64,000 nt of DNA from Hyperoodon ampullatus (Eukaryota > Chordata > Mammalia > Artiodactyla > Ziphiidae), in the NCBI GenBank assembly GCA_949752795.1, contig OX457056.1, positions 175,918,428 through 175,982,427 of the forward strand, written 5' to 3'. The notes beneath the pieces were generated by a model. The model did no database searches, was not told where the DNA came from, and worked only from the letters and a program-made list of their open reading frames with translations. Of the stretch, positions 58,236 to 64,000 are shown one piece after another (position 1 is the first letter of the stretch; every line of letters starts with the position of its first letter). The translations under genes were made by a program, and so were the position numbers.

Positions 58236-58611
58236 ATATTATTGTTCATCAATATCTGATTCCCATTTGTCCCAGGGACACAGCAAGATGGCATTTCCTT
58301 TAACCCCCTAAAATTAGCCTTAATCACATGTCTTGTTTCGGCCAATAACATGTAAGAAAAGTGATGGCTATCACTTCTCAAGGGGAGACCTTAATCACCA
58401 GCTCTTGACTCCTAGCCAGCCCTTCCCCTACTGCAGTGATTGCATATGTTGATAAGACATGCCTTAACATCGAAGCAGACTAGAATGCTGAGCCAACTCA
58501 TGGAGGACAGTTGTCCTGGAGAGTCACCTGGACCAACAACAGGCATTATGTGAACAAGAAATAAACCTCAGGGTTATTTGTTTCCACAGCATAACCTAGC
58601 CTACACTGACC
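58236..58611 (+). mobile_element. LTR-like old repeat inserted in a MIR
   Basis: 'tcggccaataacatgtaaga', 'aacaagaaataaacctcagg' and the end 'cagcataacctagcctacac' identify the same kind of repeat as 7875-8341. The ending resembles ERVL/MaLR LTRs, but the family is not certain. No coding capacity. Confidence 0.4.
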
Positions 58612-58710
58612 AATACACTCTCCTTACGATAGAGTCATTATAAGAATCAAATGAAATAATCTCACTAGAGCATTATCATGAGCATCAAGTCTGCAATATT
58701 ATTTTATTTT
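58612..58710 (+). repeat. MIR SINE, right half
   Basis: 'cattataagaatcaaatgaa' and the following 'taatctcactagagc' continue the MIR interrupted at 58235. Confidence 0.55.
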
Positions 58711-59344
58711 AAATAGATTCCGTTACAAGTCAGTCTGTTCTACCCACGTCCCACATAATCCACTATTTCCTCCTTCTTTTACAGCCTGGGTTTTTCCTGC
58801 TCATAAGATAGTAGCATTAAGTGTGGCAATTTCCATAGATGATGTAGAAATATGAATTTTAAAAAGGAAGGGTAAAAGTGTTCAATAATGCAGCGTCACT
58901 CTGTCTCGGAAAGCAAACTCAGAATAGCATGACTTTAATGCCACTTATCATTTAGCAAGGAAATTAATGAAAGCAAAATGAAGCCTCAAATACTAAATGT
59001 AGCTCAGTATGAATTCACTACTGATAAAATAAAGTACACGCCTTCAAAATGTAAACATAATGAGAACATACAGGAATATGGGAGCTTATTAAATAGCATA
59101 GCTTTTATTCATGATTCTTAAATCAAGCAATCAAAAAAGAATTCATTTTGTTTCTTTCTTTGTAAATATTTTCATTAAAGGAAGGTTCAACTATGAAAAT
59201 AAAGTGTAAGGAAAGCATATATAACACGTTAGCCAAATTGCAACGCTGACATTTCAAGACACAAACTCAAACCTGCTTTGGGACACCACTGGGAGAGTCT
59301 TTTTTCTTAATGTTTTGCAAATGCAAATGCTATAAACTATGCCC
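58711..59344. other. Unique AT-rich sequence
   Basis: No feature is recognised. Confidence 0.4.
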
Positions 59345-59610
59345 TGTGTCATAAGTTGAATTGTGTCTTCTCAAAAAGACAGGATGGAATCCTACCCCTA
59401 GAACCTCAGAATGTGATCTTATTTGGACACAGGGTCTTTACACAGGTAATCAAGCTAAAACAAAGTCATTAGGGTGGGTCTTAATCCAACCTGACTGGTG
59501 TTCTCATAAAAAGGGGAAAATGTGGACACAAAGACAAATGCACACAGGTAGAAAGCCATGTGAAAATGAAGGCAGAGATTGGGGTGATGCGTCTACATGC
59601 CAAGGATTGC
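59345..59610 (+). mobile_element. MLT1-like (ERVL-MaLR) LTR, truncated
   Basis: 'taagttgaattgtgtcttct', 'agaacctcagaatgtgatct', 'gtcattagggtgggtcttaa' and 'ctggtgttctcataaaaagg' match MLT1 in order. The 3' half is missing. It is a solo LTR with no internal retroviral genes. Confidence 0.75.
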
Positions 59611-59730
59611 TGGAAAATCACTATTTTTCCTTCAATATAAGCAGCTTATTGAGAATATGCTAACTAATAAGAAATAGAAAGAGTTCTAGAATTTGTAACA
59701 TTTTCCTTAAGGAAAAGTTATATAAAAAAA

Positions 59731-59972
59731 TTAAAAAGGAGGGCTTCCCTGGTGGCGCAGTGGTTGAGAGTCCGCCTGCCGATGCAGGGGACACGGGTTC
59801 ATGCCCCGGTCTGGGAAGATCCCACATGCCGCAGAGCGGCTGGGCCCGTGAGCCATGGCCGCTGAGCCTGCGCATCCGGAGCCTGTGCTCTGCAACAGGA
59901 GAGGCCACAACAGTGAGAGGCCCGCATACCGCAAAAAAATAATAATAATAAATAAATAATTTTATAAAAGGA
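59731..59972 (+). mobile_element. CHR SINE, short form
   Basis: The body starts at 59741 ('gggcttccctggtggcgcag') and ends 'gcataccgc' before an (AAT)n-rich tail. The target-site duplication is imperfect: 'ttaaaaagga' (59731-59740) and 'ttataaaagga' (59962-59972). Confidence 0.93.
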
Positions 59973-62759
59973 AACATCTGTACAAAATGCGTCAGTCCTC
60001 CCTTGATTTTAAGGAAAATTCCTTTAACTTATAGAATAAATATGGGTTAATATTTCATTTTTAAGAATCAAAGGACTAGAAAATAAAGAGAGTTTTCTAA
60101 GTGACTTAAGCCATACATTCCACAGAGTTCTATGATGGCAGAACATGACACTTTAACCTGCTCTATGGGAGGCAGGTATTTGGTCTAGAGGAGAAAATGA
60201 AAGAAAGCCTGGGTGGGGAGAGCAGGGGGACATTGATGAAAATAAGTACAGAGTCAAGGAGTCCCCAGGTGTGGAAGGAACTGATGGTCTTTCACCCACT
60301 AATAGGATTTTGTACACACTTTCACTTAACACCTGGGCTAGAATTTTTATGAGTTCCTACCATCCATTTTATTATACATTCTCACTTTAAATCCATTCTC
60401 AATGAAATTTTCCAAGACGTTTTCCCACAAACTTTTACTTCTGTTTTTGCTCTCTTTTTTTTATTAGAAGCTAAGAGTAAGGTGTTTACCTTCAGAACTT
60501 TGCTTCACAGAAAAACTACAATAATGTATCAAATCCACAACACCAGAGGTGCCTGTGTATTAACTCTCACAAAACAAAATAAATACAAACAAACAAAAAC
60601 AGGTGTCATAAGAGTGATAAATCTGAAAAGGATGAACTTTGGTAGTGTAGTCATAATTTGGAAAGAAAAAAAATAGAACATTGGTTTCCAGTTCACTGTT
60701 TCACTGGAATAATTAATGCTAATCATTCCCTCTGTAAAATATCTAAACCGAACTACAGTGATGCCCACAGGACATTGGACAATAAAGCACTGTGGCTAGG
60801 AGAATATTCTCTTGTGCACCTATGTGCTTTGGCTCCCATGTGGCTGAGTTGTATGCTTATCAAGATTCATTTGTGTTTGTTCCCAGTCCTATTTATACCA
60901 GTTGTGCCTGTTAATGTAATTACATAATATAGCTATAAAATATGAGTTTCAATGGAAAGGGAGCTATTGCTTTCATGAAACTAGTCAAATGCTTTGGAAA
61001 GACCCAATAAAGAAAAGTTGCTTTAAAAATATTGTCGCTGTAGGGGCAGGTATTATAAAGGTCTGCACAGATTCTACTCAGGTTACTGGGCACTGCCTTA
61101 AAATTCGTAATTCACTTTAAAAACACTGAAACTGGAATTTGTAGAGGTTCCTCTAGGGATATAGCTTACACACACAAAAAAAAGACTCCAAAATTCCACT
61201 CTGTGGACCCCTACTTAGAGAAAAGGCCTTAGCTCCACAGCAATACACTGGTGAATAAATGTGCATTTATGGATTTTAAGCAAAAGTCAAATTTTTGTGT
61301 AGGTATATGATTTATGATCCCCCAACTTAATCAACTTACATGATTAATCAGTCAACAACCATTTTCAATCATGGAATAAGAAGGTAAACTAGAAAGGACC
61401 TTTTCTTAACCGACTCCTAGTGAACAGAGATAGAAAGCAATAGACTCAAATATTTAAACCAAGAAACAGAATCCATTTCAATAACTAAACCTACTTATAT
61501 CGCTTAAGTGAGAAACAGCCTGGCTATAACTATAAACATTAATCATTGTATAAATCTGAGCCACGTAGACTCCTATTAATTAGTGCATAGCATCCCCATG
61601 TCTTCCTATAACCGTGTAATAATACCAACTGCCTATCATCGAAAGGATTTAGTAGACTTTTATTGATGGAAATCAGATGATTTCATCCACAGTGTCTGAA
61701 TCACTTTGATATGTTTGAGCCCGAAGCAAAATAATGTAATAAAAAGCAACATACAGATGAGAACCTCATATGAATCTGTCGCTGACTTGAGAAGAATCAA
61801 ATCTAAGTCTGACCAGGTGAAGATATTCCATACATCATCCTTCCAACTCAATATAAAAATAATATTTCTCCTTCCAGTATGTTTATATACTGTTCCTGAC
61901 TTTGTGAGATCCTGGACATCGAGAGAGCCCGTAGACACAGAGCGTTGCCTTAGCAAATGGTACGCAGAGCAGAGATGAATTACAGAATACTTCCTTGAAA
62001 GAGATTACTTTAAAGACTATCTGAAAGTCATAAGCCCCCAGAAGTCATAACCAACGGACTCATGAGTAGAGTGGGAAGGTAGATCTTATGAGTAGGATGA
62101 ATGAATGAGAAATAGGCTATGTGGTAGGCTGGAAACATCATTCCCTCTTCCTCCCCACCCCCCGAAAAGGGTCCTCCAGTAGACTGCCATGGGGCTAAAA
62201 TTCCACCAGTCATATCTTTTGATTTTAAAAACTTTTCTGTCACTGTCTATGAAATTGCACACACTCCTAGGAGGGGCCACCTAAAGCTTTATCTCCTAAC
62301 ACTTTGTCACAAGTTATTTTTCAGTTCAGCTTAGAGAGTAAGACTCTTTGCAACCAGGCAAGAAATGAAGATGGAGGCCAGAGGAACCTCAGAAGAGGAG
62401 AAGGGCTTAGAACCGAAGAAGTGAGGGATTGCCAGAGCCCCTCAGGCACAAATAACTTTAAGAAATATAAATTCAAAAACTCATGAAAATTGACTTCACT
62501 AACCACCAGATTCTTGGAAGATTATTAAAAGCTATCCAATTGGTTTAGGGATTTGTAACATACACCTAGGTTCTCATTGCCGTTAAAAAATAGAACGTTG
62601 GAAAAATATAATGCTGATATAACTTGGTGGGGGCAGGAAGGGGGTTCATCTCTCCCTCTTCATTTACTCCTAATACTAACATCTGAATGCCAGGGGAACC
62701 TCAGATACAGTTCAAGAATTTCAAAATACGAAGGAATCAGAATGGGAATTTGGTTAGTA
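59973..62759. other. Unique AT-rich sequence
   Basis: About 2.8 kb with no repeat I can name and no supported gene. Small frames on both strands (60482-60927, 61660-61978, 62028-62506) overlap each other. Confidence 0.4.
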
Positions 62760-62885
62760 GGTGGGCTAAGGACTCAAAGTGTACAGACCAACATCACCTA
62801 GGGGCTTGGCAGAAATGCAGAATCTCATGCCCCACTCCAGATCTACAGAATCTATTTGCATTTTATCAGGGCTGATTCATTAAAT
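62760..62885 (+). mobile_element. MER5-type hAT MITE, partial
   Basis: 'ccaacatcacctaggggctt', 'gcagaaatgcagaatctcat' and 'ttgcattttatcagggctga' match MER5. Its 5' terminus is missing. Confidence 0.7.
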
Positions 62886-63944
62886 TTAGGAAACAAAGGA
62901 AGAATTATATGGAAGGTGTATTTGCATAGCAAGCTTTATTTATTTTATTTTTTCTTAACTAAGAGCATAGGTTTACAGTAACTGAGGAACAGAATAACTG
63001 ATAAATGTTACATGGAAGAATTGAGTCCCCTACTAAGAAACTGCTTGATGCTGCCTCTGGAGAATCTTCTCAGTGATCTCACTTTCAAAATTCTGTAAGC
63101 ATCTTTATAAGCATGATCCAGCAGGTGTTACGGGCGGGACTCCAGCCCTTAAATCACTCAACAACCTCAGTGTACGTGACTATTCCACTTACTAGCTCAG
63201 AAAAACAGCTGATGACAAGTGAATGACACCTCCTCTGGACATTTAGATGACTGATTTTGTATAAATCAATATTGAGTGCCACAAAATGTCAGAAAATACC
63301 AAATGGGGAGAAAAGAATCAATAGATAACCCTGGAATTGAATGAGTGATGAATAATCTTTACCAACTAAAATAAATTAAACCAGGAAAAGCAAGTTAAAG
63401 TAACATCAAGAATCTGGCTTAAAACCACAAAAAAAAACAATATAATTTAGAGGTAAGACCACTCGTGACAAACATGCTGTTCATTTTTTTTCCCCAGGAA
63501 AGCATTATGACAGGAACTACAAAATAAGAGCTAAATTTGTACCTTCTAGCTTCTGTCCGAACAGCCATAATTTTTTAACATTCTACAACAAATAAACTCC
63601 AATTTGCAGATGCAGACCATGCGATAACCTAGCAACCATGAAATTGAGCACACATTTGATTAACACTTTTGGGTTCTAGGAGACAGAGGTAGGGAGACAA
63701 ATTCTGTAATTTATTTAATTCATTTTAGATTTCAAACATGCCTCTTAGAGCTATCAAATAAACCATAAATTAATAGACAGACAAAATGTCAGAATTCAAA
63801 TCCAAATGTTTTTCTTAGTCCTAAACTGGCATCAGAGATAAATACAGGCCTGTAACAGAGATCAAGATAAATGTCTTTCTTTATTACTAAACAGATGCAA
63901 TGTGGTTTTTCACATTATTTTATAGCTCGTGGATTCTAAGATCA
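62886..63944. other. Unique AT-rich sequence
   Basis: No feature is recognised. Confidence 0.4.
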
Positions 63945-64000
63945 TGAACTAAACACCTAATATGTGCTAGGAACAGTGCTGGGCATTAGAGATGAGAGGT
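63945..64000 (+). repeat. L2-like fragment, cut by the window edge
   Basis: 'cacctaatatgtgctaggaa' and 'cagtgctgggcattagagat' match the old L2 3' block. It continues beyond the window. Confidence 0.5.

Overview
This is 64 kb of mammalian nuclear DNA, and I find no convincing protein-coding gene in it. The organism is almost certainly a cetacean, most likely a toothed whale. Nine copies of the tRNA-derived CHR-type SINE begin with 'cttccctggtgg' and carry tRNA-like A and B boxes. They occur both as a long form (about 340 bp, ending 'caatgcagccaaaaataaa') and as the short form that ends 'ccgcaaaaa'. The L1 3' ends are of the cetartiodactyl kind ('ctgtatagcacaggg', 'actatacttca'). The base composition is AT-rich and CpG-poor, with many old MIR, L2, hAT and LTR remnants, as expected of an intergenic or deep intronic interval.

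Layout. 1-16 kb: mostly unique AT-rich sequence with MIR and L2 pieces, two CHR SINEs (3.0 and 13.1 kb), an MLT2-like LTR holding an (AT)n tract (6.8-7.4 kb), and an L2 split by an LTR-like insert (7.6-8.5 kb). 16-20 kb: a minus-strand SINE, a MIR split by an old L1, an old L1 3' end, and a younger L1 that landed by twin priming with its 5' half inverted. 20-31 kb: mostly unique sequence, with a CpG-enriched patch followed by a possible small spliced unit (20.0-21.06 kb), a SINE (26.6 kb) and an L1 3' end (27.7-28.6 kb). 31-36 kb: the SINE-dense part, with four short-form CHR SINEs having clear target-site duplications, an L1 3' end, a hAT MITE and a 23-bp triplication inside a MIR. 36-41 kb: unique sequence and MIRs. 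41.4-45 kb: two old minus-strand elements, one HAL1/L1-ORF1-like and one L1 ORF2/3' region. 45-53 kb: MIR and L2 remnants and a 73-bp L1-tail insertion that carries a palindrome. 53.3-54.2 kb: an unexplained long inverted repeat. 55-64 kb: a possible short exon on the minus strand, MER5-type MITEs, an MLT1-like LTR and one more SINE.

No genes can be said to work together here. The interest lies in unusual retrotransposition structures (SINE/L1 template switch, twin priming with an extra ORF2 segment at the tail, an ultrashort L1 tail insertion), the inverted repeat at 53.3-54.2 kb, and two weak exon candidates. Family names are given from recalled consensus features; no database was searched. 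Coordinates of old repeats are accurate to about 10-30 bp.
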